From: Alcanivorax sp.
Lineage (GTDB): Bacteria; Pseudomonadota; Gammaproteobacteria; Pseudomonadales; Alcanivoracaceae
DNA: 64,000 bases
Direction of reading: 5' to 3'
NCBI RefSeq assembly: GCF_017794965.1
Contig: NZ_CP051240.1
Coordinates: forward strand, 3,596,001-3,660,000
Positions 17,539 to 27,164 of this stretch are shown here, in pieces. A program made the position numbers and the translations under genes. How positions within the stretch are numbered: position 1 is the stretch's first letter; every line of letters starts with the position of its first letter. The notes below the pieces were generated by a model, which saw only the letters and a program-made list of their open reading frames with translations, ran no database searches and was not told where the DNA came from.

Positions 17539-19239
17539 TTATCCCGGCAGCTTCAGGCCAGCCATCACCACCAGCCCGTCTTCCACCGATCTGGCCCGCA
17601 GTCGCAGGCCGCTGATGCGTACCGTATCACCGACCACCGCCTGTTTCCCTACCTGTTTGGTAAACAATTCTGTCACGGTCAGGCCTTGCCAGAGCGGGGG
17701 CGGAGACTCCACCCCGTAGATGGCGATCAGTTGCGCCACCGGGGTCTTGCCGATCACGGTGAAATCGCCGTAATAGCGTTTCTCGTCCGGACTCATATGA
17801 TGACACAGGTCTGACAGTGCCGGTTTGTGTGACAGCGGCGCCAGCCAGCTGATCAGATCGCCGGCCTCGATAACCGGTTCTTCCGTGGGGCTGTGCACCT
17901 GGTGATTACGGTACAGCATCAGCGGGGTGCGGCCTTCATCGGACAGTGCATTCAGTGGCTTGCCTACAGCGCGGGCACCTTCTTCCACCTGGAATTGCAG
18001 CAGGAAGCGGTCCCTCGGTGCGGCCAGCGGAACGATCTGACGGGCCTCGGTGGAGGGTGGCAGCGAGACCTTCATGCGTCGGGCCATGAACCGCAGGCTG
18101 GCACCCTGGCCGATCAGGGAAATCAGCACCACCACCAGGGTGATGTCGAACAGCAGATAGGTCTGCTCCACCCCGGCCAGCAACGGGAACACGGCCAGTA
18201 CGATGGGCACCGCCCCGCGCAGGCCGGTCCAGGCGATAAAGATTTCTTCCCGGGCCTTGAAGCGAAAGGGCAACAGGCTGATCCACACCGCCACCGGCCG
18301 CGCGAACAGCATCAGGAACGCGGCTACGGCCAGCGCCCACACCAGGTGTTCAGTCAGCCGGGAGGGAGTCACCAGCAGACCGAGAATCAGGAACATGCCG
18401 GACTGGGCCAGCCAGGCCATGGAATCCATGGACTTGAGTATGTTGTCGCCGGTGCCGCCTCGGCGATTGCCCGCCACCAGCCCGGTGAGGTAAATGGCCA
18501 GAAAACCGGAACCGCCCACCAGATTGGTGACGGCGAACACCATGGCGCCACCACTGCACAGCAGCAGCGCGTGCAGGCCTTCGTTGCTGCGCACCCGCAA
18601 CAGCACTTCACTGATCCCCACCCCCAGCAGCAGCCCCAGCAGGATACCCAGGCCGAACTGCTTGAGCAGAGTGATGGCCATGCCGAAGCCCCACTGAGTG
18701 TCCGGCTCCACCAACATGCCCACCAGCATCAGGGTGATAAAGATGGCCATGGGATCATTGAGCCCGGATTCAATTTCCAGGGTGCTGGCCACCCGCTCAT
18801 TGAGCTTGACCCCGGCGCCCTTGATCACACTGAACACCGCCGCTGCATCCGTGGAGCCGATAATGCCGCCCAGCAGCAGCCCCAGGCGCCAGTCCACGCC
18901 CATCAACCAGATGGCAAACGCCCCCACCAGGCCAGCGGAAATCGCCACCCCCAGGGTGGCCAGACTGAGCGCCGGGCGCAGGCCCAGTTTGAAGGTGCTT
19001 AACCGGGTACGCAGGCCGCCATCCAGCAGGATCACCGCCAGGGCGATATTGCCGATTACATAGGCGGTGGAAAAATCATCGAATTCAATGCCGCCGATCC
19101 CGTCTTCACCAGCCAGCATCCCCACCACCAGGAAGATCAGCAGTGACGGCACCCCGAACCGGGCACTCAGCGAGCCCAGCAACAGGCCGGTAAACATCAG
19201 GCCGGTGCCGACAAGAAGGAAAAGGTTCAGAGAGTACAA
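17539..19239 (-). CDS. nhaP2: K+/H+ antiporter, NhaP2/CvrA family
   Basis: This inner-membrane CPA1 cation/proton antiporter has 566 residues. About 12-13 hydrophobic segments span residues 1-390, including the ion-binding region ESGLNDPMAIFITLMLVG. A cytoplasmic TrkA-C/RCK-type domain of about 80 residues follows (ARAVGKPLNALSDEGRTPLM), and then a C-terminal CorC/HlyC-like domain. This three-part layout is that of NhaP2, which expels potassium and helps with alkaline or osmotic stress. The start is TTG at 19239. It lies directly upstream of and divergent from mnmG. Confidence 0.88.
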   Translation of the reverse strand: MYSLNLFLLVGTGLMFTGLLLGSLSARFGVPSLLIFLVVGMLAGEDGIGGIEFDDFSTAYVIGNIALAVILLDGGLRTRLSTFKLGLRPALSLATLGVAISAGLVGAFAIWLMGVDWRLGLLLGGIIGSTDAAAVFSVIKGAGVKLNERVASTLEIESGLNDPMAIFITLMLVGMLVEPDTQWGFGMAITLLKQFGLGILLGLLLGVGISEVLLRVRSNEGLHALLLCSGGAMVFAVTNLVGGSGFLAIYLTGLVAGNRRGGTGDNILKSMDSMAWLAQSGMFLILGLLVTPSRLTEHLVWALAVAAFLMLFARPVAVWISLLPFRFKAREEIFIAWTGLRGAVPIVLAVFPLLAGVEQTYLLFDITLVVVLISLIGQGASLRFMARRMKVSLPPSTEARQIVPLAAPRDRFLLQFQVEEGARAVGKPLNALSDEGRTPLMLYRNHQVHSPTEEPVIEAGDLISWLAPLSHKPALSDLCHHMSPDEKRYYGDFTVIGKTPVAQLIAIYGVESPPPLWQGLTVTELFTKQVGKQAVVGDTVRISGLRLRARSVEDGLVVMAGLKLPG

Positions 19240-19306
19240 GGAGTTTTCCGGTTAAGTGAGATCAGGGTTCTATAGTAGAATAGCTTACACGCAAGGGGTG
19301 GGTTGA

Positions 19307-19458
19307 GTTAAAAGTTGAAAGTTTAAAGTTGAAACGCGGTTCGGGGCTTTAGTGTGCGGCTACCCACTACCCGCGATTACCGGTAATGGCGCGGGCACGG
19401 AACCCCAAAACAGAGAGCCCATCCCGCGCTTTTGAACTTTAAACTTTCAACTTTGAAC
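19307..19458. repeat. Heptad-arm inverted repeat element D
   Basis: The left arm is GTTAAAA, GTTGAAA, GTTTAAA, GTTGAAA, CGCG. The right arm is CGCGC then TTTTGAA, CTTTAAA, CTTTCAA, CTTTGAA. The core has CGCGATTACCGGTAATGGCG. It occupies much of the 323-bp spacer between nhaP2 and mnmG; the remaining bases hold the mnmG leader. Confidence 0.75.
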
Positions 19459-19562
19459 TGACTCTCCCGCGTGATGCTTGCAGCGTGAAGCGTTGTCCCT
19501 ATACTATCGCGCCCCTTTGATCATATTTTGAGCAGCAGGCAAGCCCTGCAAGGTGTTTATCC

Positions 19563-21454
<1,892 letters not shown>

Positions 21455-21458
<4 letters not shown>

Positions 21459-22084
21459 GCCTGCCTGCACAACTTGCTGACACCCTGACCCGGGGCATTG
21501 ATGCCCTGGGCGTGACCCTGAGTGATGACCAGCAGCGCCTGCTGCTCAACTACGTGGAACTGCTGGTGAAATGGAACCAGGCCTACAACCTGACTGCCAT
21601 CCGCGATCCGCAGGAAATGGTGGTCCGCCACCTCCTTGATTCCCTGGCGGTACTGCCGTTCGTTGATAATGGCGACACCCTGGATGTGGGCACCGGCGCC
21701 GGCATCCCCGGCATTATTCTGGCGGTGTCCCGCCCGCAACAATCCTTCACCCTGCTGGATTCCAACGGCAAGAAGACCCGCTTCGTGCGCCAGGCCCGCC
21801 GGGAACTGGGTCTGGACAACGTGGAGGTTGTACACGGTCGCGTGGAACAGTACCGTAAAGCACCATCACAGATTATTTGCCGGGCCTTTGCCTCCTTGTC
21901 GGACATGCTGGCGCTGATGACGCCCATAATGACCGACAATACCCGACTGCTGGCCATGAAAGCGGCCAGCACGGAAGAGGAGCTGGCCACCCTGCCGCCA
22001 GGCTGGAAGGGGCATCACCACACCCTGACGGTTCCCGGGCTGGACGAGGCGCGCACCCTGGTGATCGTAGAGTCGGTTTCGTAG
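21455..22084 (+). CDS. rsmG: 16S rRNA (guanine527-N7)-methyltransferase RsmG (GidB)
   Basis: This SAM-dependent enzyme methylates G527 of 16S rRNA. It has 209 residues. The SAM-binding motif DVGTGAGIPGIILA begins at about residue 77, and LLDSNGKKTRFVRQ follows with the acidic ribose-binding region. The start ATG overlaps the mnmG stop (ATGA), so translation is probably coupled. The order mnmG-rsmG-parA-parB is standard in gammaproteobacteria. Confidence 0.96.
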
Positions 22085-22114
22085 GTCGGAAATGGGCGTC
22101 AGCCCATCTCCGAC
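22085..22114. repeat. Short hairpin repeat with GGAAATGGGC core, copy 1
   Basis: The sequence is a hairpin, GTCGGAAATGGGC-GTCA-GCCCATCTCCGAC, directly after the rsmG stop codon. A near-identical hairpin lies at 33003-33028 between glmU and glmS. It may be an intergenic repeat or a weak terminator; no T tract follows. Confidence 0.6.
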
Positions 22115-22200
22115 AGGATGCCACGGCACGGGGTGGAGCGATCGGTGGAGATTGCCAGCAGCAATTTCCACCCTACAAAGAGCGGGTAGCAGGGTTTCGC

Positions 22201-22232
22201 GTCCGGCATCCAGCTTCTGGCGTCAGGCGTAC
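22201..22232. repeat. Heptad array in the parA leader
   Basis: The units GGCATCC, AGCTTCT, GGCGTCA, GGCGTAC run up to the AAGGAGA ribosome binding site of parA. The same sequence type occurs before and after parB. Confidence 0.6.
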
Positions 22233-22248
22233 AATCAAGGAGAACAGC

Positions 22249-23046
22249 GTGACCACCGTATTTGCCGTAGCGAACCAGAAAGGCGGCGTGGGGAAGACGA
22301 CCAGCAGTGTGAACCTGGCCGCATCACTGGCTGCCACCCGCAAGAAGGTGCTGCTGGTGGACATCGACCCCCAGGGCAATGCCACCACCGGTTCCGGGGT
22401 GGACAAGTTCGATACCGACTACACCATTTACGATGTGCTCTGCGACGAAGTGCCCACCGAGCAGGCCATCGTCGGCACGCCGGAAGACAGCGGCTTTGAC
22501 CTGATCACCGCCAATGGCGATCTTACCGCCGCCGAGGTGCAGCTGCTCGAGATGAAGTCTCGTGAATTTCGCCTGCGCAATGCGCTGGCGCGCATCCGAG
22601 ACAACTACGATTACATCCTCATCGACTGCCCGCCGTCCCTGAACATGCTCACCGTGAACGCGCTGACGGCGGCGGACTCGGTGATCGTGCCGATCCAGTG
22701 CGAGTACTACGCCCTGGAAGGGCTCACCGCGCTGATGAATACCATTGAGAAGATCCGCACGGTGCTCAATCCCAAGCTGCACATCGGCGGCCTGCTGCGC
22801 ACCATGTACGACCCGCGCAACAGCCTGTCCAACGACGTCTCCAACCAGCTCATCAGCCACTTCGGCGACAAGGTTTACCGCACCATCATTCCGCGCAACG
22901 TGCGGCTGGCGGAAGCGCCCAGCCACGGTGCGCCGGTGATCACCTATGATCCCAAGTCCCGAGGGGCGGTAAGCTACCTGGCCCTGGCCGGCGAAATCCT
23001 GCGCCGCGAACAGGCGCTCAAGAATCAGCCGGCAGCGGCATCGTAA
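22249..23046 (+). CDS. parA: Chromosome partitioning ATPase ParA (Soj)
   Basis: This deviant Walker-type ATPase moves ParB-parS complexes on the nucleoid to separate replicated origins. It has 265 residues. The Walker A motif KGGVGKTT spans residues 11-18, LLVDIDPQGNATTGSG follows, and the switch region is DYILIDCPPSLNMLT. I chose GTG at 22249, which has AAGGAGA 5 bases upstream; the much longer upstream open frame runs through the rsmG end and lacks family sequence. The short N-terminus lacks a DNA-binding extension, so this is the chromosomal rather than the large plasmid type. Confidence 0.96.
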   Translation: MTTVFAVANQKGGVGKTTSSVNLAASLAATRKKVLLVDIDPQGNATTGSGVDKFDTDYTIYDVLCDEVPTEQAIVGTPEDSGFDLITANGDLTAAEVQLLEMKSREFRLRNALARIRDNYDYILIDCPPSLNMLTVNALTAADSVIVPIQCEYYALEGLTALMNTIEKIRTVLNPKLHIGGLLRTMYDPRNSLSNDVSNQLISHFGDKVYRTIIPRNVRLAEAPSHGAPVITYDPKSRGAVSYLALAGEILRREQALKNQPAAAS

Positions 23047-23072
23047 TTGCACGGCGACTGGAATTGTTTTTG

Positions 23073-23105
23073 CGCGTCAGGCATCCGGCGTCTGGCGTCA
23101 GGCAT
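23073..23105. repeat. Heptad array in the parB leader
   Basis: The units GCGCGTC, AGGCATC, CGGCGTC, TGGCGTC, AGGCATA lie just before the AAGGAAAC ribosome binding site of parB. Their inverted counterpart is at 24041-24075, so the two arrays bracket parB. Confidence 0.65.
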
Positions 23106-23121
23106 AAATTAAGGAAACACC

Positions 23122-24039
23122 ATGGCGGCAAAGCGTAAACGCGGTCTCAGCAAGGGCCTGGATGCCCTGCTCAGCAGCAACGAGTCCTACCAGCAACGGC
23201 AGCAGGACGAAGTCAGCATCGAGTCCGAAGGGCAGCCGGATCCGGTCACCCAGCCCCCCCGTGACGGCGAGCTGCGCCACTTGCCGGTGGAATACATGGA
23301 GCGTGGCCGCTACCAGCCGCGCCGTGACATGTCCCCGGATGCTCTGGAAGAGCTGGCCGAGTCCATCCGTGCCCAGGGCGTGATGCAGCCCATCGTGGTG
23401 CGTCCGCTGGGCGAGAAGCGCTACGAAATCATCGCCGGTGAGCGTCGCTGGCGCGCCGCCCAGATGGCCGAACTGGAAACCATTCCGGCGGTGGTCCGCG
23501 AGGTGCCGGACGAAGCCGCCATCGCCATGGCCCTGATTGAGAACATCCAGCGGGAAAACCTCAATCCCATGGAAGAGGCCATCGCCCTGGGCCGTCTCAA
23601 GGAAGAATTCGGCCTGACCCATCAGCAGGTTGCCGACGCGGTAGGCAAATCCCGCGCCATGGTCACCAACCTGCTGCGTCTCATGGGTCTGGAAGCGGAC
23701 GTGAAAAAGCTGCTCGAGCATGGCGACCTGGAAATGGGCCATGCCCGGGCCCTGCTGGCGCTGGAAGGCAACAAACAGATCGAGGCAGCGCGCACCGTGG
23801 TGGCCAAGGGCCTGTCCGTGCGCCAGACCGAAGAACTGGTACGGGATTTCGAGAAGGAAAAACCGGCCAAACCAGCCCCGGTGAAGGAAGATCCCAACGT
23901 GAAGGCGCTGGTCAACGATCTCTCCGAGCGTTTGGGTGCCCCGGTGCAGCTGCAGTCCGGCCAGGGCGGCAAGGGCAAACTGGTGATCAGCTACAACAAC
24001 CTGGACGAACTGGACGGCATTCTGGCGCATATCAAGTAG
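23122..24039 (+). CDS. parB: Chromosome partitioning protein ParB (Spo0J)
   Basis: This DNA-binding CTPase loads on parS sites and is the cargo of ParA. It has 305 residues. The N-terminal stretch KRKRGLSKGLDALLSS binds ParA. The ParB/Srx CTPase domain includes GERRWRAAQMAELETIPAVV (near residue 106) and ALIENIQRENLNPMEEA. A helix-turn-helix follows (THQQVADAVGKSRAMVTNLLRL), and a C-terminal dimerisation domain closes the protein (GKLVISYNNLDELDGILAHI). It probably forms an operon with parA. I could not find a consensus parS site in the window. Confidence 0.96.
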   Translation: MAAKRKRGLSKGLDALLSSNESYQQRQQDEVSIESEGQPDPVTQPPRDGELRHLPVEYMERGRYQPRRDMSPDALEELAESIRAQGVMQPIVVRPLGEKRYEIIAGERRWRAAQMAELETIPAVVREVPDEAAIAMALIENIQRENLNPMEEAIALGRLKEEFGLTHQQVADAVGKSRAMVTNLLRLMGLEADVKKLLEHGDLEMGHARALLALEGNKQIEAARTVVAKGLSVRQTEELVRDFEKEKPAKPAPVKEDPNVKALVNDLSERLGAPVQLQSGQGGKGKLVISYNNLDELDGILAHIK

Positions 24040-24040
24040 A

Positions 24041-24075
24041 GCGCCTGACGCTGGATGCCGGACGCCAGACGCTGA
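24041..24075. repeat. Inverted heptad array after parB
   Basis: The units GCCTGAC, GCTGGAT, GCCGGAC, GCCAGAC begin 2 bp after the parB stop codon. They are the reverse complement of the array type found at 23073-23105. Confidence 0.65.
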
Positions 24076-24107
24076 AAACCGAAAATCAAAACCCGGCCAC
24101 TGGCTTC

Positions 24108-24165
24108 TGTGGGAGCTTGCCTGCAAGCGATTTACCGCCATTCGCGTGCAAGCACGTTCCCACAG
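24108..24165. repeat. REP pair between parB and atpI
   Basis: The sequences TGTGGGAGCTTGCCTGCAAG and, inverted, CGTGCAAGCACGTTCCCACA form two head-to-head REP units. The rest of the spacer (24166-24441) holds no gene that I can support and should contain the atp operon promoter. Confidence 0.7.
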
Positions 24166-24441
24166 CAATGCCGCCAACACGGCCCGGCAGCGTAAGGCTG
24201 AAAAGGATTGCGCAAGGGTAAACAAATAAATTTTCGACGGACTGAACGGCATTCCGTACCGCTCTGGCAACCCCCTGAAGCGAATCCGTGTTCCACCATG
24301 GTCTAACTTTGACTAACAATCCACGCTCTACGGTTGCCACAAGCGAGCCAACTCCATATACTTCGCCGCGCTAACGATCAGGGGTGCCCAAGACCTTGCG
24401 CCTGGTGCGGCATCAACTTGCATCAGCCCAGAGGCTTCACG

Positions 24442-24870
24442 GTGACCACCAGCAACGAATTCCAGCCCCACAGAACATTGTTCTGGGGGTTAATGCGCGC
24501 TCAGCTAGCCGCGATTGTGGTCTTCGCGCTGTTGGTAACGGCACTGGCCGGAACACTGGCCGGTCTGGTAGCGGCCTGGGGTGGCACTATCAGCCTGATC
24601 GCTTATGCCTGGGGCGGCTTCCAGATCTGGATGCACCCCAAAAACCATATGCCAAAGCGTATGGCCACCGCGGCAGTAAGGGCGGAGATGGGCAAGATCG
24701 CAATCATGTTGTTGCTGTTCTGGCTCACATTCTCCAAAGTCCCCGAAACCCGGGAAATGAAGATTGCAATGGTTCTGCTGCTAGGCTTCCTGATCGCCCA
24801 GGTCGTGGGCTGGATTCAGGTAGCGCGCCTCGAGGGGCGCACAGCAGGGCAAGACGGGCAAAACGACTGA
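24442..24870 (+). CDS. atpI: ATP synthase protein I
   Basis: This small membrane protein helps assemble the c-ring of the ATP synthase and is first in most atp operons. From GTG at 24442 it has 142 residues. There are four hydrophobic segments: QLAAIVVFALLVTALAG, LVAAWGGTISLIAYAWGG, a third at KIAIMLLLFWLTFS and a fourth at IAMVLLLGFLIAQVVGW. An upstream in-frame extension without hydrophobic or family character argues for the internal start; AGAGG lies before it. Identity rests largely on size, topology and position. Confidence 0.85.
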   Translation: MTTSNEFQPHRTLFWGLMRAQLAAIVVFALLVTALAGTLAGLVAAWGGTISLIAYAWGGFQIWMHPKNHMPKRMATAAVRAEMGKIAIMLLLFWLTFSKVPETREMKIAMVLLLGFLIAQVVGWIQVARLEGRTAGQDGQND

Positions 24871-24886
24871 AACTGTAGGTATCAAT

Positions 24887-25798
24887 ATGGCTGGTAGCTC
24901 TCCGGGCGAGTACATCAAGCACCATTTGGGTAATCTGACCTATGGCGAACTGCCCGAAGGCTATGTCCGTGAATGTGCCGGGCGCGACACCCAGACCCTG
25001 ACCGAAAGCACCTGGACCTTTGCCTGTAACGGCAACGAAGCCAAAGACATGGGCTTCTCTGCATTTCACGTGGATTCCCTCGCCTGGTCCGGCGGCCTCG
25101 GCATCATCATGTGCCTGCTGTTCTGGATGGGCGCTCGCAAGGCCACCGCAGGTGTGCCTTCCGGTTTCATGAACTTCATCGAAACCATCATCGAATTTAT
25201 TGACACCCAGGTTCGTGATTCCTTCCACGGCAAGAGCAAGCTGGTGGCGCCGCTGTCACTGGTCATCTTCTGCTGGGTATTCCTGATGAACCTGATGGAT
25301 CTGATCCCGGTGGACTTCGTTCCGGCCACCTTCAGCTGGATCATGACCTCCTTCTTCGGCTGGACCGCGCAAGAAGCCTACTTCAAGATCGTGCCCAGCA
25401 CCGACCCCAACATCACCCTGTCCATGTCCTTCTCTGTGATGCTGCTGGTGATCTTCTTCACCATCAAGACAAAAGGCGTGGGCGGTTTCATCGGTACCCT
25501 GGCTCTGCATCCGTTCGAGTCCAGCAACCCGATCGTGAAAACCCTTCTGATCCCGGTCAACCTGCTGCTGGAGACCATTGGTCTGCTGGCCAAGCCGGTG
25601 TCCCTGGGTCTGCGACTCTTCGGCAACATGTACGCCGGTGAGTTTGTGTTTATTCTGCTGGCCGCCATGATGGGCACCTGGCAGTTTATCGGTGCCTGGC
25701 CGTGGGCGGTGTTCCATATTCTGGTTATCACCCTGCAGGCATTTATCTTCATGGTACTCACTATCGTGTACCTGAGCATGGCGGTCGAAGACCACTAA
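24887..25798 (+). CDS. atpB: F1Fo ATP synthase subunit a
   Basis: Subunit a provides the two proton half-channels next to the c-ring in the inner membrane. It has 303 residues with 5-6 hydrophobic segments. The essential arginine is in GLRLFGNMYAGEFVFILL, and LLIPVNLLLETIGLLAKPVS precedes it, as in all bacterial a subunits. The N-terminal region of about 60 residues is longer than in E. coli and polar. It is 17 bp from atpI. Confidence 0.97.
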   Translation: MAGSSPGEYIKHHLGNLTYGELPEGYVRECAGRDTQTLTESTWTFACNGNEAKDMGFSAFHVDSLAWSGGLGIIMCLLFWMGARKATAGVPSGFMNFIETIIEFIDTQVRDSFHGKSKLVAPLSLVIFCWVFLMNLMDLIPVDFVPATFSWIMTSFFGWTAQEAYFKIVPSTDPNITLSMSFSVMLLVIFFTIKTKGVGGFIGTLALHPFESSNPIVKTLLIPVNLLLETIGLLAKPVSLGLRLFGNMYAGEFVFILLAAMMGTWQFIGAWPWAVFHILVITLQAFIFMVLTIVYLSMAVEDH

Positions 25799-25854
25799 GA
25801 TTTTTTAAACCGGTTTTTAACTAAACCAACCAAGCACTTAACGGGAGTGTAAAG

Positions 25855-26076
25855 ATGGAAGGCATTCAATTTCTTGCTGCTGCTATCGTAGCTGGCCTGG
25901 CGGCCATCGGCGCAGGTCTGGGCTTCGGCATGATGGGTGGCCGTTTTCTCGAGTCTGTAGCTCGTCAGCCGGAACTGGCTCCGATGCTGCAAACCCGCAT
26001 GTTCATCATTGCTGGTCTGCTGGATGCTGTGCCGATTATCTGTATCGCTATCGCGTTCCTGCTGATCTTCCAGTAA
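25855..26076 (+). CDS. atpE: F1Fo ATP synthase subunit c
   Basis: This 73-residue hairpin of two membrane helices forms the rotor ring. The proton-carrying carboxylate is Asp57 in AGLLDAVPIICIAIAF. The polar loop has the conserved ARQPE. No sodium-binding set of Gln/Glu-Thr is present, so it should be proton-coupled. GGGAGTG and an AT-rich leader precede the start, as expected for a subunit made in excess. Confidence 0.97.
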   Translation: MEGIQFLAAAIVAGLAAIGAGLGFGMMGGRFLESVARQPELAPMLQTRMFIIAGLLDAVPIICIAIAFLLIFQ

Positions 26077-26125
26077 TCGATCGCGTTTGATCCGGTAAAT
26101 TACCTAACGCGATTGAGGTGATGGC

Positions 26126-26596
26126 ATGAACATCAACATGACGATCATCGGCCAGGCTATCTGGTTCGCATTGTTCGTATTCTTCTGCATGAAGTTCGTC
26201 TGGCCGCCCATTTCCCGGGCCCTGGAAGAGCGCAAGCAGAAAATTGCCGAGGGCCTGAGTGCCGCAGATCGTGCCGAGCGCGATCTGGAGCTGGCTCAGG
26301 AAAAGGCGACCGCCAATCTCAAAGAAGCAAAAGAGAAGGCGGCCGAAATCATTGATCAGGCCAATCGCCGGGCTAATCAGATTGTGGATGAGGCAAAAGA
26401 AGCCGCGCGCACCGAAGGTGAGCGTCTGGTAGCCAAGGCCCAGTCTGAGATTGACCAAGAAGTTAATCAGGCTCGCGAGCAGCTGCGTAAAGAAGTGGCA
26501 GCCCTGGCGTTGAGCGGTGCCGAGAAGGTACTGACCAGCGAAGTAAACCAGGATGCGCACAAGCAGATGCTTGAGCAGCTGGCGGCTGAACTCTGA
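26126..26596 (+). CDS. atpF: F1Fo ATP synthase subunit b
   Basis: This is the peripheral stalk subunit, 156 residues. One N-terminal membrane helix (MTIIGQAIWFALFVFFCMKF) is followed by a long charged helix (EERKQKIAEGLSAADRAERD) that forms the dimeric stator. The length equals that of E. coli subunit b. It lies between atpE and atpH with short spacers. Confidence 0.96.
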   Translation: MNINMTIIGQAIWFALFVFFCMKFVWPPISRALEERKQKIAEGLSAADRAERDLELAQEKATANLKEAKEKAAEIIDQANRRANQIVDEAKEAARTEGERLVAKAQSEIDQEVNQAREQLRKEVAALALSGAEKVLTSEVNQDAHKQMLEQLAAEL

Positions 26597-26611
26597 GACT
26601 ACGGGTAACCC

Positions 26612-27148
26612 ATGGCTGAACTGACCACCATCGCACGCCCCTACGCCAAGGCAGCCTTTGTTTTTGCAAAGGAACAGGGCGCCCTGGACAAGTGGGAAAA
26701 GATGCTGGGCCTGGCAGCAGCAGTGGCAGGTGATGCCAGCATGCGTGCCTACCTTGACCAGCCGGAACTGGATGACGCCGCCAAGGTTTCTGCCTTTGCA
26801 GAAGTCTGTGGTGACGAACTGGACGAGAGCGGGCGCAACTTTGTTGCGCAGCTGGCGCATAACAAGCGTCTGCCGCTGTTGCCGGTCATCCTGCAACTGT
26901 TCCATGAGCTTCTGGCCCAGGAACAGCAGTTCACCGATGTGGAGCTTATCTCCGCATTTGAAGTGGATGACGCTGTTGCCGAAAAGCTGGTAGCCGCTTT
27001 GAAAAAACGCCTTGGCACCGACGTGAATGTCACCACGTCCGTGGACCAATCCCTGATTGGAGGCGTGCTGGTGCGAGCCGGCGATACCGTAATTGATGGC
27101 AGTGTGCGTGGCCGACTTAACCGTCTGGCAGAGCAACTGAACTCTTGA
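26612..27148 (+). CDS. atpH: F1Fo ATP synthase subunit delta
   Basis: Delta joins the stator stalk to the top of F1. It has 178 residues, with TIARPYAKAAFVFAKEQGAL at the N-terminus and the family C-terminal signature DQSLIGGVLVRAGDTVIDGS. It starts 15 bp after atpF and ends 16 bp before atpA. Confidence 0.96.
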   Translation: MAELTTIARPYAKAAFVFAKEQGALDKWEKMLGLAAAVAGDASMRAYLDQPELDDAAKVSAFAEVCGDELDESGRNFVAQLAHNKRLPLLPVILQLFHELLAQEQQFTDVELISAFEVDDAVAEKLVAALKKRLGTDVNVTTSVDQSLIGGVLVRAGDTVIDGSVRGRLNRLAEQLNS

Positions 27149-27164
27149 GTTTGAGGGATTAGAG

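Noticed and set aside
17893..19002. 369-codon open frame antisense to nhaP2
   Set aside because: It is very rich in His, Gln and Gly with no hydrophobic core; an antisense shadow.
19480..19562. Replication origin upstream of mnmG
   Set aside because: Only one weak DnaA-box-like TTATCCATG is present, there is no AT-rich unwinding region or box cluster, and dnaA is not nearby.
21877..22248. Long N-terminal extension of ParA
   Set aside because: The frame overlaps rsmG and a repeat. GTG at 22249 has a proper ribosome binding site and gives a protein of normal ParA length.
25064..25072. TTTCACGTG inside atpB as a parS site
   Set aside because: Only the 9-base core matches; the outer bases of the 16-bp parS palindrome do not, and a single half-like site within a gene is expected by chance.
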